NCBI RefSeq assembly: GCF_014193515.1
Contig: NZ_BLXX01000009.1
Location: 110,331 to 174,330 of the forward strand
Origin: Geomonas silvestris
Lineage (GTDB): Bacteria; Desulfobacterota; Desulfuromonadia; Geobacterales; Geobacteraceae
Reading direction: 5' to 3'
DNA length: 64,000 nt
Both the position numbers and the translations under genes were made by a program. Below are positions 42,548 to 51,801 of this stretch, piece by piece. Each line of letters opens with the position of its first letter. Within the stretch, counting starts at the first letter, position 1. The notes under the pieces are model-generated. The model had not been told where the DNA came from and ran no database searches. It saw only the letters and a program-made list of their open reading frames with translations.

Positions 42548-42582
42548 AGGGGACTGGCTCCGCAGGTGCCAGTCCCCTTTTT
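42548..42582. terminator. Bidirectional rho-independent terminator between kdpE and kdpD
   Basis: AAGGGGACTGGC, loop TCCGCAGGT, GCCAGTCCCCTTTTT; perfect 12-base stem with A and T tracts. Confidence 0.92.
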
Positions 42583-42589
42583 GTTGTAG

Positions 42590-45253
42590 TTAGCCTACCG
42601 GCAGGTTGACCACCACCTTCAACCCGCCGCCTTGGCGGTTCTCGGCGCGGATGCTGCCGCCGTGTGCCTCGACGATCCCCTTGCAGATGGAGAGCCCAAG
42701 GCCCGTGCCGCCGGCACCTTCGGGCACCGGGACCCGGTAGAACTTGTCGAAGATCCGTCCCAGGTCCTGCTCGGCAACACCCGGACCGAGGTCCGCCACT
42801 TCCAGGGTGACCAGGTCCCCGGCAACCGCGGCGCTGACTTCCAGCTCCGCCTCGGGCGGAGCGTACTTGAGCGCATTGTCCAGAAGGTTCACCAGCACCT
42901 GGGTCATCAGCACCAGGTCCATGCTCACCTCGGGGAGCTCGGCCGGCACCGACAGCCGTACCGCGCGCCCCTCAAGCTGCTGCTCCAGCGCGGCCAGCGC
43001 ACACCCCACCAGATCCTGCACGTCGCAGGGGACCTTTTTCACCTTGAGCGCCCCCGCCTCCAGCCGCGTCATGTCCAGGAGATTCCCCACGAACCGGTTC
43101 AGGCGACCCGCTTCCTCCCAAGCCTGCCCCAACAGTTCGCCGCGCGCCGACTCGGTGAGGCTGCCGCGCTCCCGCAGCGTGGCCAGCGCGCCGTAGATGG
43201 AGACCAGCGGGGTGCGCAAATCATGGGAGACCGAGTTTAAAAGCGCACGCTCGAGGCCCTCCCGCGCCTGGATGATCTGGGCCTGCTCGGCCTGCTGGGC
43301 GAACTGCACCCGCTCGATGGCGAGCGCCACCTGCGAGGCGAAGGCCTGCAAGAGCCGGCGGCTCATGGTCGAATCATATTCTCCCTCGTTCCTGAGCTCC
43401 ACCCCCATGACCCCCAGCACGTCCCCGGTGGTCTGCAGCGGAAGGTAGAGGTGCCCGGACTGGCTCAATGTCTCGGTACCGCGCCCGGCCGCCACCCGGT
43501 TCCGGAAGGACCAGTCGGCCACCGCCTCCTCTTTCACGCTCAGCTCGAAGCCGCTACTGGCAGCGCGCGACGCCAGCCGCTCCCCCTCGGGCAGCAGCAC
43601 CACCAGGCGCGCCCCCAGGCTCTCCTCGATGTTCTTCACCAACGCTTCCAGGATCCCCTTCAGGTCGGAGGCCACCGCGAGGTCGCGGCTCAGGTAGTAG
43701 AGGCTCGAGGTCTGCACCTCGCGCTCGCGGATCGCCTCGGCCCGCTCGCGCGATTGTGAGACCAGGTTGCTGATCACCACCCCGACGGTGAACAGTGCGG
43801 CGAAAGTGATGAAGTACTGGGTGTCGGACACTCCGAAGGTGAAACGCGGCGGTACGAAGAAGAAGTCGAAGGCAAGCACGCTGAAAATGGCGGTGCAGAT
43901 GGCCTCGCGCCGCCCCAGCCGCGTGGCCGCGAGCACCACCGCCAAGAGGAAGAACATGGCGAGGTTCGTGGGGGCGAGGAACTGGCGCGCCGGTTCGCAG
44001 ACCAGTGCCGTGGCCAGCACCAGGGCCAGGCTCTTCAGGTACCCTGGCAGGTGGCGCCGCCGCTTCTGGGATGCTGGCCGTGTCTTGGCAGGCTCCGGGG
44101 CTGCCTGAATGCTCACCACGTGCACGTCGATCGATCCGGAAAGCCGGATCACCTGGTCCACCAGGGGGGTGCGCAGAAACTCGCGCCAGCGCGGCTTGGC
44201 CGGCTTGCCCACCACGATCTTGCTCACGTTGTTGCGCACAGCGTAATCGACCAGCGCCTCGGCGACCGAGGTGGAGGTGAGGCTCGCCACCTGGGCCCCC
44301 AGGCTCTCGGCGAGCCGCAGATCCTTCCAGACCCGCTCCCGGTTTTCCCGGGTGTGCGGGTCGCCGCCCGGCGTCTCCACGTACACCGTGTGCCAGGGCG
44401 CCTTCAGCTCGTCGGACAGTCTGCGGGTGGTGCGGATCAGCCGCTCGCTGTAGGGGCTGCCGCTGACGCAGACCAGGAGCCGGTCGGCAACCGGCCAGGG
44501 TCCCGCGATGGCGCGCGATTCCATGTAGGCGCGCACCTGGTCGTCCACCCGGCTGGCCGCCCGGCGCAGGGAGAGCTCGCGCAGTGCCATCAGGTTCCCC
44601 GGCTTGAAAAACCGCTCGGCGGCGCGAGCTGCTTTCTCGGGGATGTAGACCTTACCTTCATTGAGGCGCTGCAAGAGATCCTCGGGCGGGATGTCCACCA
44701 GGCGGATCTCCAGGGCCTGGTCCAGGAGCGAATCCGGCACGGTTTCGCGCACCGTGACGCCGGTGATCTGGGCCACCGCGTCGTTCAGGCTCTCGAAGTG
44801 TTGGATGTTCACCGTGGTGTAGACGTCGATGCCGGCGGCGAGGAGCTCCTCCACGTCCTGCCAGCGTTTCTCGTGGCGCGAGCCGGGTGCGTTGGAGTGG
44901 GCCAGTTCGTCGACCAGGGCGATCTGCGGATGCCGGGCCAGCACCGCGTCGAGATCCAGCTCGCTCAGCGGCACGCCCAGGTAGTCGAGCGCGAGCCGCG
45001 GCACCTGCTCGAGCCCCTCCAGCAGACGGTCGGTCTCGCTCCTGCCGTGCGACTCGACGTAGCCCACCACCACGTCGCGCCCTTCGTTCTGACGCTGCCG
45101 GGCCGCCTCGAGCATGGCGTAGGTCTTGCCCACGCCGGCTGCGTAACCCAGGAAGATCTTGAGCTTACCGGCTCCCTGCCCGGCCTCTTCGGCCTGGGCC
45201 AGCTTGAGGAGCGCCTCGGGTGAGGGGCGTGTCTCGTCGGTCTGCGTCGTCAT
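42590..45253 (-). CDS. kdpD: KdpD osmosensitive K+ channel histidine kinase
   Basis: 887 residues. N-terminal KdpD domain with Walker A FLGYAAGVGKTYAML and VGYVESHGRSET; a universal-stress-like domain (LLVCVSGSPYSERLIRTTRR); four membrane segments (LALVLATALVCEP, LAMFFLLAVVLAATRL, FSVLAFDFFFVPPRF, FAALFTVGVVISNLV); a GAF domain (LYYLSRDLAVASDLKGILEA); HisKA NSVSHDLRTPLVSIYGALA; and HATPase LLDNALKYAPPE, DLGPGVAEQDL, GTGLGLSICKGIVEAHGG. It senses K+ limitation and phosphorylates KdpE. It is the last gene of the minus-strand kdp operon, three bases after kdpC. Confidence 0.95.
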   Translation of the reverse strand: MTTQTDETRPSPEALLKLAQAEEAGQGAGKLKIFLGYAAGVGKTYAMLEAARQRQNEGRDVVVGYVESHGRSETDRLLEGLEQVPRLALDYLGVPLSELDLDAVLARHPQIALVDELAHSNAPGSRHEKRWQDVEELLAAGIDVYTTVNIQHFESLNDAVAQITGVTVRETVPDSLLDQALEIRLVDIPPEDLLQRLNEGKVYIPEKAARAAERFFKPGNLMALRELSLRRAASRVDDQVRAYMESRAIAGPWPVADRLLVCVSGSPYSERLIRTTRRLSDELKAPWHTVYVETPGGDPHTRENRERVWKDLRLAESLGAQVASLTSTSVAEALVDYAVRNNVSKIVVGKPAKPRWREFLRTPLVDQVIRLSGSIDVHVVSIQAAPEPAKTRPASQKRRRHLPGYLKSLALVLATALVCEPARQFLAPTNLAMFFLLAVVLAATRLGRREAICTAIFSVLAFDFFFVPPRFTFGVSDTQYFITFAALFTVGVVISNLVSQSRERAEAIREREVQTSSLYYLSRDLAVASDLKGILEALVKNIEESLGARLVVLLPEGERLASRAASSGFELSVKEEAVADWSFRNRVAAGRGTETLSQSGHLYLPLQTTGDVLGVMGVELRNEGEYDSTMSRRLLQAFASQVALAIERVQFAQQAEQAQIIQAREGLERALLNSVSHDLRTPLVSIYGALATLRERGSLTESARGELLGQAWEEAGRLNRFVGNLLDMTRLEAGALKVKKVPCDVQDLVGCALAALEQQLEGRAVRLSVPAELPEVSMDLVLMTQVLVNLLDNALKYAPPEAELEVSAAVAGDLVTLEVADLGPGVAEQDLGRIFDKFYRVPVPEGAGGTGLGLSICKGIVEAHGGSIRAENRQGGGLKVVVNLPVG

Positions 45254-45256
45254 GGG

Positions 45257-45823
45257 TCAGTGTGCTCCGTCCAAAGCGAGGTTCAGTTCCAGTACGTTCA
45301 CCCGCGGCTCTCCCAGAAAGCCCAGTTGGCGAGCTTCCGTGTGCCGGGCGATGAGCCGGTCCAGCTCGGCCTGGTTAAGCCCCCGGGCGCGCGCCACGCG
45401 GGGCGCCTGGACCCGGGCCGCCTGCGGTGAGATGTGCGGGTCGAGGCCGCTTGCCGAGGCCTGCACGAGATCGGCCGGCAGGGTCCCGGTGAGACCGCTC
45501 CCCCTCAACTCCGCGACCCGCTGGGCCACCGTCTTCAGGTAGTCGGGGTTGGTGGGGCCCAAGTTCGAACCGCCCGAGCCCAGCGGGTTGTAGGGGAAGT
45601 CCGTGGTGGCCGAAGGGCGCGGCCAGAAGTAGCGGCTCTCCGAGAAGGGCTGCCCGATCAGCCGGGAGCCGAGAACGCGCCCCTGTCGGTCGGCGATCAG
45701 GCTTCCCGAGGCCTGGCCGGGGAATAATAGCGCAGCCAACCCGGTGACCGCCAGAGGATAAATCCCACCGCAGATGACGGTGAAGGCGATGAACAGCAAA
45801 AGTGCCGATTTCATTTCTCGCAT
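45257..45823 (-). CDS. kdpC: KdpC subunit of K+-transporting ATPase
   Basis: 188 residues with one membrane helix (ALLLFIAFTVICGGIYPLAV) and the characteristic GSRLIGQPFSESRYFWPRPS, GSGGSNLGPTNPDYLKTVAQ, SASGLDPHISPQAARVQ and LNLALD motifs. KdpC stabilises the KdpA-KdpB complex. Normal length for the family. It lies 44 bases downstream of kdpB; the gap contains the simple repeat CCCCTAGCCCCTAGCCCC. Confidence 0.95.
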   Translation of the reverse strand: MREMKSALLLFIAFTVICGGIYPLAVTGLAALLFPGQASGSLIADRQGRVLGSRLIGQPFSESRYFWPRPSATTDFPYNPLGSGGSNLGPTNPDYLKTVAQRVAELRGSGLTGTLPADLVQASASGLDPHISPQAARVQAPRVARARGLNQAELDRLIARHTEARQLGFLGEPRVNVLELNLALDGAH

Positions 45824-45867
45824 GGTAGTACCTCGCGTAGCATTCCCCTAGCCCCTAGCCCCTGCCT

Positions 45868-47940
45868 TCAAAACAGCCCCAGCACCATATCAATCGCCTT
45901 GATCCCCACGAACGGGGCCAGCACCCCGCCCAGGCCGAAGATGAACAGGTTGTTGATCAAAAGCCGCTCGGCCGGCATGGGGCGGAACCTGGTCCCCCTC
46001 AAGGCCAGCGGCACCAGAAACGGGATGACCAGGGCGTTGAAGATCACCGCGGAGAGGATCGCGGAAAGCGGCGTCGCCAGCCGCATCACGTTCAAGACGC
46101 CGAGCTGCGGGTAGACCGAGATCATCATGGCCGGCACGATGGCGAAGTACTTGGCCACGTCGTTGGAGATCGAGAAGGTGGTCAGGTTGCCCCGGGTCAT
46201 CAGGATCTGCTTCCCCACCTCGACGATGTCCAGAAGCTTGGTCGGGTTCGAGTCGAGGTCGATGATGTTGGCCGCCTCGCGTGCCGGCTGGGTGCCGGTG
46301 TTCATGGCTACCGCCACGTCGGCCTGGGCCAGTGCGGGCGCGTCGTTGGTGCCGTCGCCGGTCATGGCCACCATGAAGCCGGCCTCCTGGTTCTCCTTGA
46401 TGAGGCGCAGCTTGTCCTCGGGCTTCGCCTGGGCCAGGAAGTCATCCACCTGAGCCTCGGCCGCGATGGCCGCCGCGGTCAATGGGTTGTCCCCGGTGAT
46501 CATCACGGTCTTGATCCCCATGCTCCGTAGCTGCTGAAAGCGCTCCTGGATGCCACCCTTGACGATGTCCTTCAGGTTGATCACCCCGAAGATCTCGGCG
46601 TCACGGCACACGACCAGGGGAGTGGCGCCGGCTCGGGCGATGCGGTCCACCACGTCGTGAAGCTGGGCAGGAACCGCGGCCGCCCCCACCCCCACCCCCT
46701 TCACGAAAGCGACGATGGAGTCGGCGGCGCCCTTGCGGTACCGGCAGCCGGCGGTATCGAGCCCCGAGAGCCGGGTGTCGGCGGAGAAGGCAATTACCCG
46801 TGCGTCGGCCGGCGGGGCGTCGGCCTTAAGGCTGCAGCACTTTTTGGCGAGGACCACCACGCTCCTCCCCTCGGGAGTCTCGTCGGCCAGGGAGGCCAGC
46901 AGTGCCGCTTCGGCGACCTCGCGCTCGCTGTGGCCGCCCACCGGGACGAACTCCACCGCCTCGCGGTTACCCAGGGTGATGGTGCCGGTCTTGTCCAAAA
47001 GGAGCACGTTCACGTCGCCGGCCGCCTCGATGGCGCGGCCGGAAAGGGCGATCACGTTCTTCTGGAAGAGCCGGTCCATGCCGGCGATACCGATGGCGGG
47101 TAGAAGCGCCGCGATGGTGGTGGGGGCCAGGCAGACGAAGAGCGCCACCAGGACGGTGAGGGAGACCGGGCTCCCCTTGCCGGCCGCGGCCACGCTGTAG
47201 ACCGTCAGCGGCCTCAGGTTCAGGCAGACCAGCAAAAAGACCAGGGTGAGCGCGATGAGCAGCACCTCGAGGGCGACCTCGTTGGGGGTCTTGCGCCTCT
47301 TGGCACCCTCGATGAGCGAGATCATCCGGTCCAGGAAGGTCTCGCCCGGGTTCGCCGTGATACGCACCACGATGGCGTTGGCGATCACCTCGGTGCCGCC
47401 GGTCACCGCACTCCGGTCGCCGCCGGACTCGCGTACCACCGGTGCCGACTCGCCGGTCACTGCCGACTCGTTCACCAAGGCCGCGCCGGCCACCACCTCG
47501 CCGTCGCCGGCGATCTGCTCGTGTGCCTCGACCAGGATCAGGTCCCCCTTCTTCAGCTCCTGGGCCGGCACGACTCTGTACGGGGCACCGAACTCGGCGC
47601 GCGCCACGAGTTTCGCGGTCACCTCGGTGCGGCTTTTTCTAAGCGAAGCGGCGCGGGCCTTGCCGCGCCCCTCGGCGAGCGACTCGGCGAACGTCGCGAA
47701 GATCACGGTGAGCCAGAGCCAGGCCGAAACCTGGCCGGTGAACCAGGCGGGCTCGGGGGTATGGCCCGAAAGTGAGGCTACGAAGGTGACCAGGGTGACG
47801 ACGCTCGCCAGCTCGACGCAGAACATGACCGGGTTGCGCCACAGGTCGCGGGGATCGAGTTTTCTGAAGGATTCGACCAGGGCCGCCTTGAGAAGCCTTG
47901 CGTCGAAAAGGGATACCGGCTTAGGTGCGTGTTTGGACAT
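45868..47940 (-). CDS. kdpB: KdpB catalytic subunit of K+-transporting P-type ATPase
   Basis: 690 residues. P-type ATPase motifs: TGES loop in [12 protein letters not shown], phosphorylation site [13 protein letters not shown], nucleotide-binding [13 protein letters not shown], hinge [14 protein letters not shown] and [20 protein letters not shown]. Seven predicted membrane segments. KdpB hydrolyses ATP and drives K+ from the KdpA tunnel into the cytosol. It starts 6 bases after the kdpA stop codon, so translation is probably coupled. Confidence 0.97.
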   Translation of the reverse strand: MSKHAPKPVSLFDARLLKAALVESFRKLDPRDLWRNPVMFCVELASVVTLVTFVASLSGHTPEPAWFTGQVSAWLWLTVIFATFAESLAEGRGKARAASLRKSRTEVTAKLVARAEFGAPYRVVPAQELKKGDLILVEAHEQIAGDGEVVAGAALVNESAVTGESAPVVRESGGDRSAVTGGTEVIANAIVVRITANPGETFLDRMISLIEGAKRRKTPNEVALEVLLIALTLVFLLVCLNLRPLTVYSVAAAGKGSPVSLTVLVALFVCLAPTTIAALLPAIGIAGMDRLFQKNVIALSGRAIEAAGDVNVLLLDKTGTITLGNREAVEFVPVGGHSEREVAEAALLASLADETPEGRSVVVLAKKCCSLKADAPPADARVIAFSADTRLSGLDTAGCRYRKGAADSIVAFVKGVGVGAAAVPAQLHDVVDRIARAGATPLVVCRDAEIFGVINLKDIVKGGIQERFQQLRSMGIKTVMITGDNPLTAAAIAAEAQVDDFLAQAKPEDKLRLIKENQEAGFMVAMTGDGTNDAPALAQADVAVAMNTGTQPAREAANIIDLDSNPTKLLDIVEVGKQILMTRGNLTTFSISNDVAKYFAIVPAMMISVYPQLGVLNVMRLATPLSAILSAVIFNALVIPFLVPLALRGTRFRPMPAERLLINNLFIFGLGGVLAPFVGIKAIDMVLGLF

Positions 47941-47946
47941 GGTCAG

Positions 47947-49728
47947 TTACCTCCCCACCATGACGAGATGTTCCACGATGGGCCCCAGCGAGAGCGCCGG
48001 GAAGAAGGTGAGCGCCCCCACGATCAGAATCACCAGGGTGAGCCAGAGCATGAACGGGAGCTTGTCGGTCGGGAGCGTCCCCAGGCTCGCGGGAACGTAC
48101 TTCTTACCGGCCAGCGACCCGGCCATGGCGAGGGTCGCCACGATGGGGGCGAAACGCCCCAGGAGCATGGCGAGGGCGCCGCAGACGTTGTAGAAGACCG
48201 TGTTGGCGTTGAGCCCCGCGAAGGCGCTGCCGTTGTTGTTGGACATGGAGGCAAAGGCGTAGAGCACCTCGGAGAGCCCGTGCGCCCCGGGGTTCGCCAT
48301 GGATGCCACCGCCGAGGGGACTACCAGGGCGAGAGCGGTGAAGATCAGCACCAGGACGCCCGAGGTGAGCACCGTGACGATGGACATCCACATCTCGCGC
48401 ACCTCGATCTTCTTCCCCAGAAACTCGGGGGTGCGCCCGATCATGAGACCCGCCACGAAGACCGCGATCACCACGAAGGCCAGCATGGTGTAGAGCCCGG
48501 TCCCCACGCCCCCCACAACCACCTCGGACAACAGGATGAGGGAGAGCGGCACCATCCCGCCCAGCGGGGTCATCGAGTCGTGCATGGCGTTCACCGCGCC
48601 GCAGGAGGTCCCGGTGCTGGCGGCAGTGAAGAGCGCGCTGCCGGCGATGCCGAAGCGGGTCTCTTTCCCCTCCAGGTTGGCCTGGGTCACCCCCTGGTGG
48701 AATACCAGCGGGTCGCCGGCCGACTCCGCCCAGTAGTTGACCGCGACCGCCAGCACCAAAAGGGCCAGCATCACGGTGAGGATCGCCCACCCCTGCCGGG
48801 TGTTACCTGCCATCTCGCCGAAACAGTAGGTAAGCCCCGCGCCAATCCAGAGGATCAGGAAAACCTCGACCTGGTTGGTGAGCGGGGTGGGGTTCTCGAA
48901 GGGGTGCGCCGAGTTGGCGTTGAAGAAGCCGCCGCCGTTGGTCCCCAGTTCCTTGATGGCCTCCTGGGACGCCACCGGCCCCATGGGGATCGTCACCTCG
49001 CTGAGCGGGGCCTTTTCGGTGACCGGGTTCCCCGTGGCGTCCTTGAGCGCGTTCCCCTGCGCGTCCAGCTTCGGCTTGTCGTAGCTGGTCTTTTGCAAAA
49101 GCGGCACGGTGCGGTAGCCCCGGAAGTTCTGGATCACCCCCTGGGAGACCAGGAACAGGGCGAAGACCAGCGACAGCGGCAGCAAGAGGTAGAGCGTCGA
49201 GCGGGTGAGATCGACCCAACAGTTGCCAAGTTCCGAGCTGCGTCGCCGGACGAAGCCGCGGATGGCGGCGATGGCGACCACGATGCCGCTGGCGGCGGAG
49301 AGGAAATTGTGCACCGCAAAGCCGACCACCTGGCTGAAATAGCTCGCGGCGCTCTCGCCCGAGTAGGCCTGCCAGTTGGTGTTGGTCATGAAGCTGATGG
49401 CGGTGCTGAGCGCCAGGTGCCAGGAGAACCCCGGCAGCTTTTGCGGGTTCAGGGGGAGCACCCCCTGCAGGAGCAGGATGGCCAGGAGCACGGCTCCTCC
49501 GATCAGGTTGAACCAGAGGATCCCGAAGCTGTAGCGGCGCCAGTCCATCTCCCGGTCAGCTTCGACGCCGCAGAGCCGGTAGACGAGCCGCTCGCAGGGG
49601 ACCAGAAGCGGGGTGAGCAGGGTGGGCTCGCCCGCGAAGACGCGCGCCAGGTAGCTCCCCAGAGGGCGGACCAGGGCCAAAAGCACCAGGAAGAAGATGA
49701 GGGTCTGGGTCCATTCGTAGGCGTTCAT
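47947..49728 (-). CDS. kdpA: KdpA potassium-binding channel-like subunit
   Basis: 593 residues, about 35 longer than the E. coli protein. The four selectivity loops are present: [49 protein letters not shown] and [16 protein letters not shown]. The extra residues are mainly a loop after [13 protein letters not shown] ([20 protein letters not shown]), which faces the periplasm in family models. KdpA binds K+ with micromolar affinity. The gene is 12 bases downstream of a small unknown ORF; no room remains for the usual KdpF peptide. Confidence 0.96.
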   Translation of the reverse strand: MNAYEWTQTLIFFLVLLALVRPLGSYLARVFAGEPTLLTPLLVPCERLVYRLCGVEADREMDWRRYSFGILWFNLIGGAVLLAILLLQGVLPLNPQKLPGFSWHLALSTAISFMTNTNWQAYSGESAASYFSQVVGFAVHNFLSAASGIVVAIAAIRGFVRRRSSELGNCWVDLTRSTLYLLLPLSLVFALFLVSQGVIQNFRGYRTVPLLQKTSYDKPKLDAQGNALKDATGNPVTEKAPLSEVTIPMGPVASQEAIKELGTNGGGFFNANSAHPFENPTPLTNQVEVFLILWIGAGLTYCFGEMAGNTRQGWAILTVMLALLVLAVAVNYWAESAGDPLVFHQGVTQANLEGKETRFGIAGSALFTAASTGTSCGAVNAMHDSMTPLGGMVPLSLILLSEVVVGGVGTGLYTMLAFVVIAVFVAGLMIGRTPEFLGKKIEVREMWMSIVTVLTSGVLVLIFTALALVVPSAVASMANPGAHGLSEVLYAFASMSNNNGSAFAGLNANTVFYNVCGALAMLLGRFAPIVATLAMAGSLAGKKYVPASLGTLPTDKLPFMLWLTLVILIVGALTFFPALSLGPIVEHLVMVGR

Positions 49729-49740
49729 GGGGCTCCTCCC

Positions 49741-49947
49741 TCAGCGCTTCAGGTCGGTGATGCGGCTGATCTGCCACGCCGCGCTGGGCCCGTGGAACAC
49801 CGGGATCTCGCCGGGCCCATAGGGAGGCGGTGCGATGGTGGTGATACCCTCCTCCAGCATGGTGGAGAGCACGTCGCCCGGCGCTTGGTCGGCGAAGTCC
49901 TCGCCCTGGTAGCAGCCGGTTTCGTTGTCGAAGAGGTAGATTTTCAT
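49741..49947 (-). CDS. Small kdp-operon protein of unknown function (68 aa)
   Basis: Starts at ATG 49947 with GGGAG five bases upstream (GTG 49953 is also in frame). The 68 residues (start MKIYLFDNETGCYQGEDFAD; middle EEGITTIAPPPYGPGEIPVF; end WQISRITDLKR) are soluble and acidic, without a membrane helix, so this is not KdpF (about 29 residues, one helix). The 'Y..ET..YQGE..A' and 'T.IAPP...G..PVF' parts resemble short tail-fibre-assembly-like or DUF4376-type segments, only weakly. Being the first gene of kdp, it should be made with the pump at low K+. Function unknown. Confidence 0.72.
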   Translation of the reverse strand: MKIYLFDNETGCYQGEDFADQAPGDVLSTMLEEGITTIAPPPYGPGEIPVFHGPSAAWQISRITDLKR

Positions 49948-50028
49948 GGTCACTCCCGTGCTTTCTGAAGTGGTTCTCCTGACTGTAACGATACCGGCTG
50001 AAGGATAAAGATGGTGTTAAAATACCGG

Positions 50029-50054
50029 GACAAGACGTCAAGAAGGCGTCAATG
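50029..50054 (-). promoter_or_regulatory. Likely KdpE operator of the kdp operon
   Basis: Minus strand reads CATTGACGCCTTCTTGACGT followed by CTTGTC: a direct repeat (ATTGACGCC, then TTCTTGACG 11 bases on) like the TTCTTGACAC/TTCTTGATAC pairs before the KimA-like gene. It lies about 80 bases upstream of the first kdp-operon gene. A possible promoter (TTGTCC, 18 bases, TTTATC) directly follows. Confidence 0.6.
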
Positions 50055-50229
50055 TTTCTGTCCCGGGCGCACATCGCATCTGTCCCCACCAGATAGTGTA
50101 CGCACGGCGCAGCTTGGTCAGAGGCATGTGGCCGGCGGGGAAATAACAGTACGGATTCTTTTGCAAGGCATGCAAGCATGGTATAAAAGGTAGCGCGAGA
50201 AGGCCGCAGCCTTGAGGAGGGGGGAAACG

Positions 50230-50505
50230 ATGCAGGAAAAAGGACCGGTGGAAAGAGTTCTACGCAACGAAGACGTGCACCAGGTGGTGGCGGAGATCCC
50301 GGAGGGGCACCAGCACCTGCGCCTGACGGTGACCCTGGCCGACGGCAGCTCGCTTACCTTCCAGGAGGCCACCGTGGCTGCCGTGGTGCGTGCCTACGTC
50401 GCGGTGAAGACGCACCCGCTAAGAAAGCGCGCGGTGCTGACCGGGCGCCTGGTGCGGGAGCGCAAGGAGGGGTACGCCGAGTGGCAGCTCGTGGAAGGAG
50501 GGTAG
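50230..50505 (+). CDS. Small hypothetical protein (91 aa)
   Basis: ATG 50230 behind a strong GAGGAGGGGGGAAAC site. The product (opening MQEKGPVERVLRNEDVHQVV) has a regular beta-alpha pattern: HLRLTVTLADGSSLTFQEAT, a helix VAAVVRAYVAVKTHPLR, and a final strand VLTGRLVRERKEGYAEWQLV. No motif identifies it; the fold could be a small beta-sheet binding protein. An upstream TTGCA-N5-TGCAA palindrome (50161-50175) and TATAAA at 50182 suggest its own promoter. It converges on the hydrolase-OsmC gene. Confidence 0.68.
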   Translation: MQEKGPVERVLRNEDVHQVVAEIPEGHQHLRLTVTLADGSSLTFQEATVAAVVRAYVAVKTHPLRKRAVLTGRLVRERKEGYAEWQLVEGG

Positions 50506-50520
50506 GGGAGCGCTTCCCTG

Positions 50521-51789
50521 CTACTTCTCTTGGGCTCCTTCCCCGCCCGACGCTCCGGTCTCCTCCTTGAGCCGGGTGGTCACCCGCACCTCGCCGGTGA
50601 TGGTCCTATGCACCGGGCAGTGCTCGGCGATCTCCACCAGGCGTTGGCGCTGGTCCTCGTCCAACTCTCCTATCAGTTCCAGCTCCCGCTCGATCAGGTC
50701 GATTTTCGCACCGGGTTCCGGACAGTCCCGGCAATCGTCGGCGTGCACCTTGCGGTGCGACAGCCTGACCACCGCCTCCTCGAGGGGCCAACCCTTGCGC
50801 TTCGCGTACATCTGCACGGTCATCCCGGTGCAGGCACCCAGGGCCGCCAGGAGGTACTCGTACGGGGACGGCCCCTCGTTTCCCCCGCCGTAGCTGAGCG
50901 GCTCGTCCGCCACCAAGGGGTAGCCGTTGGCGAAGATCTCGGTGCGAAAGGCCCCGGCGAAGGTGTGGGCGGTGACCCGGTTGTCGAGCCGCGGCGCCGG
51001 CTCCGCGGTCAGCAGCTCTGGCTCGCTTTGGCTGAGGTAGCGCCCGGCCCAGGCGGCGATGAGCTCCCCCGCATAGCGCGAATCGCGGTGCTCGCTCATC
51101 AGGTGGTCGGCCGGGTCCAGCGAGACGAAGCTCTTGGGGTGCTGTGCTGCCCGGTAGATCTCCGCGGCATTGGAGATCGGCACGATCTCGTCCTTCGGCG
51201 AGTGCAGCACCAAAAGCGCCGCATTGAGCCGTTGCAAGGTCACCTCGGGCTGCTGGGCCTCCAAATCTTCCAGAAGCTCCTTCCTGATGGTGAAGCTGCG
51301 CCCGGCAATCTCCACCGTCGCCTCTCCCTCCTTCTCGATGCGCGCCGCCGATGCGCCCAGAAGCCCGCGCAGGTGGGCCGGCCGGAACGGGGCCGCGATG
51401 CTCACCACGCCGCGCACCGACGGGATTTCCGCCGCTGCCGCCAAAACCGCCGCGCCCCCCAGCGAGTGCCCGATCAAGAGCTGCGGCGCCTGGTAGCTCT
51501 CCTCCAGATAGCGCGCCGCGGCTAGGACATCGGTCACCTCAGACGAGAAGGTGGTGGCGGAAAATTCCCCCTCGCTCTCCCCCAGGCCGCTGAAATCGAA
51601 GCGGAGCACGGCGATGCGCCGGCTGGAGAGCGCCCGGCTGATCTGCACCACCGCGGTCAGGTCTTTCGTGCAGGTGAAGCAGTGGGCGAAGATGGCGTAG
51701 GCGAGCGGCCGCTCGTCCTCGGGAAGCTCCAGCCGGGCGGCCAGCCGCTCCCCCTGCCGGTTCACGAAGCTGATCCTCTGTGTTCTCAT
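50521..51789 (-). CDS. Alpha/beta hydrolase - OsmC fusion protein
   Basis: 422 residues. Residues 1-255 are a serine hydrolase: oxyanion HCFTCTKD, nucleophile elbow IGHSLGGAAVL (Ser of GHSLGG), Asp in LHSPKDEIVPI and His in SLDPADHLMSEHRDSRYA. Residues 290-410 are an OsmC domain: SYGGGNEGPSPYEYLLAALG, ACTGMTVQMYAKRKGW with its redox Cys, and CPVHRTITGEVRV with the second Cys. OsmC proteins reduce organic hydroperoxides with these two cysteines. This fusion is a known architecture in proteobacteria. The likely role is hydroperoxide or lipid-ester detoxification. Next gene upstream is only 12 bases away, in one probable operon. Confidence 0.93.
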   Translation of the reverse strand: MRTQRISFVNRQGERLAARLELPEDERPLAYAIFAHCFTCTKDLTAVVQISRALSSRRIAVLRFDFSGLGESEGEFSATTFSSEVTDVLAAARYLEESYQAPQLLIGHSLGGAAVLAAAAEIPSVRGVVSIAAPFRPAHLRGLLGASAARIEKEGEATVEIAGRSFTIRKELLEDLEAQQPEVTLQRLNAALLVLHSPKDEIVPISNAAEIYRAAQHPKSFVSLDPADHLMSEHRDSRYAGELIAAWAGRYLSQSEPELLTAEPAPRLDNRVTAHTFAGAFRTEIFANGYPLVADEPLSYGGGNEGPSPYEYLLAALGACTGMTVQMYAKRKGWPLEEAVVRLSHRKVHADDCRDCPEPGAKIDLIERELELIGELDEDQRQRLVEIAEHCPVHRTITGEVRVTTRLKEETGASGGEGAQEK

Positions 51790-51801
51790 GGCATCCCCTC
51801 G

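Noticed and set aside
45534..45560. GTTCGAAC word considered as a tRNA T-loop
   Set aside because: It lies in the coding part of kdpC and no cloverleaf can be formed around it.
50521..51789. Hydrolase-OsmC fusion considered as novel architecture
   Set aside because: The fusion is a known, widespread domain combination; only its neighbour is unusual.
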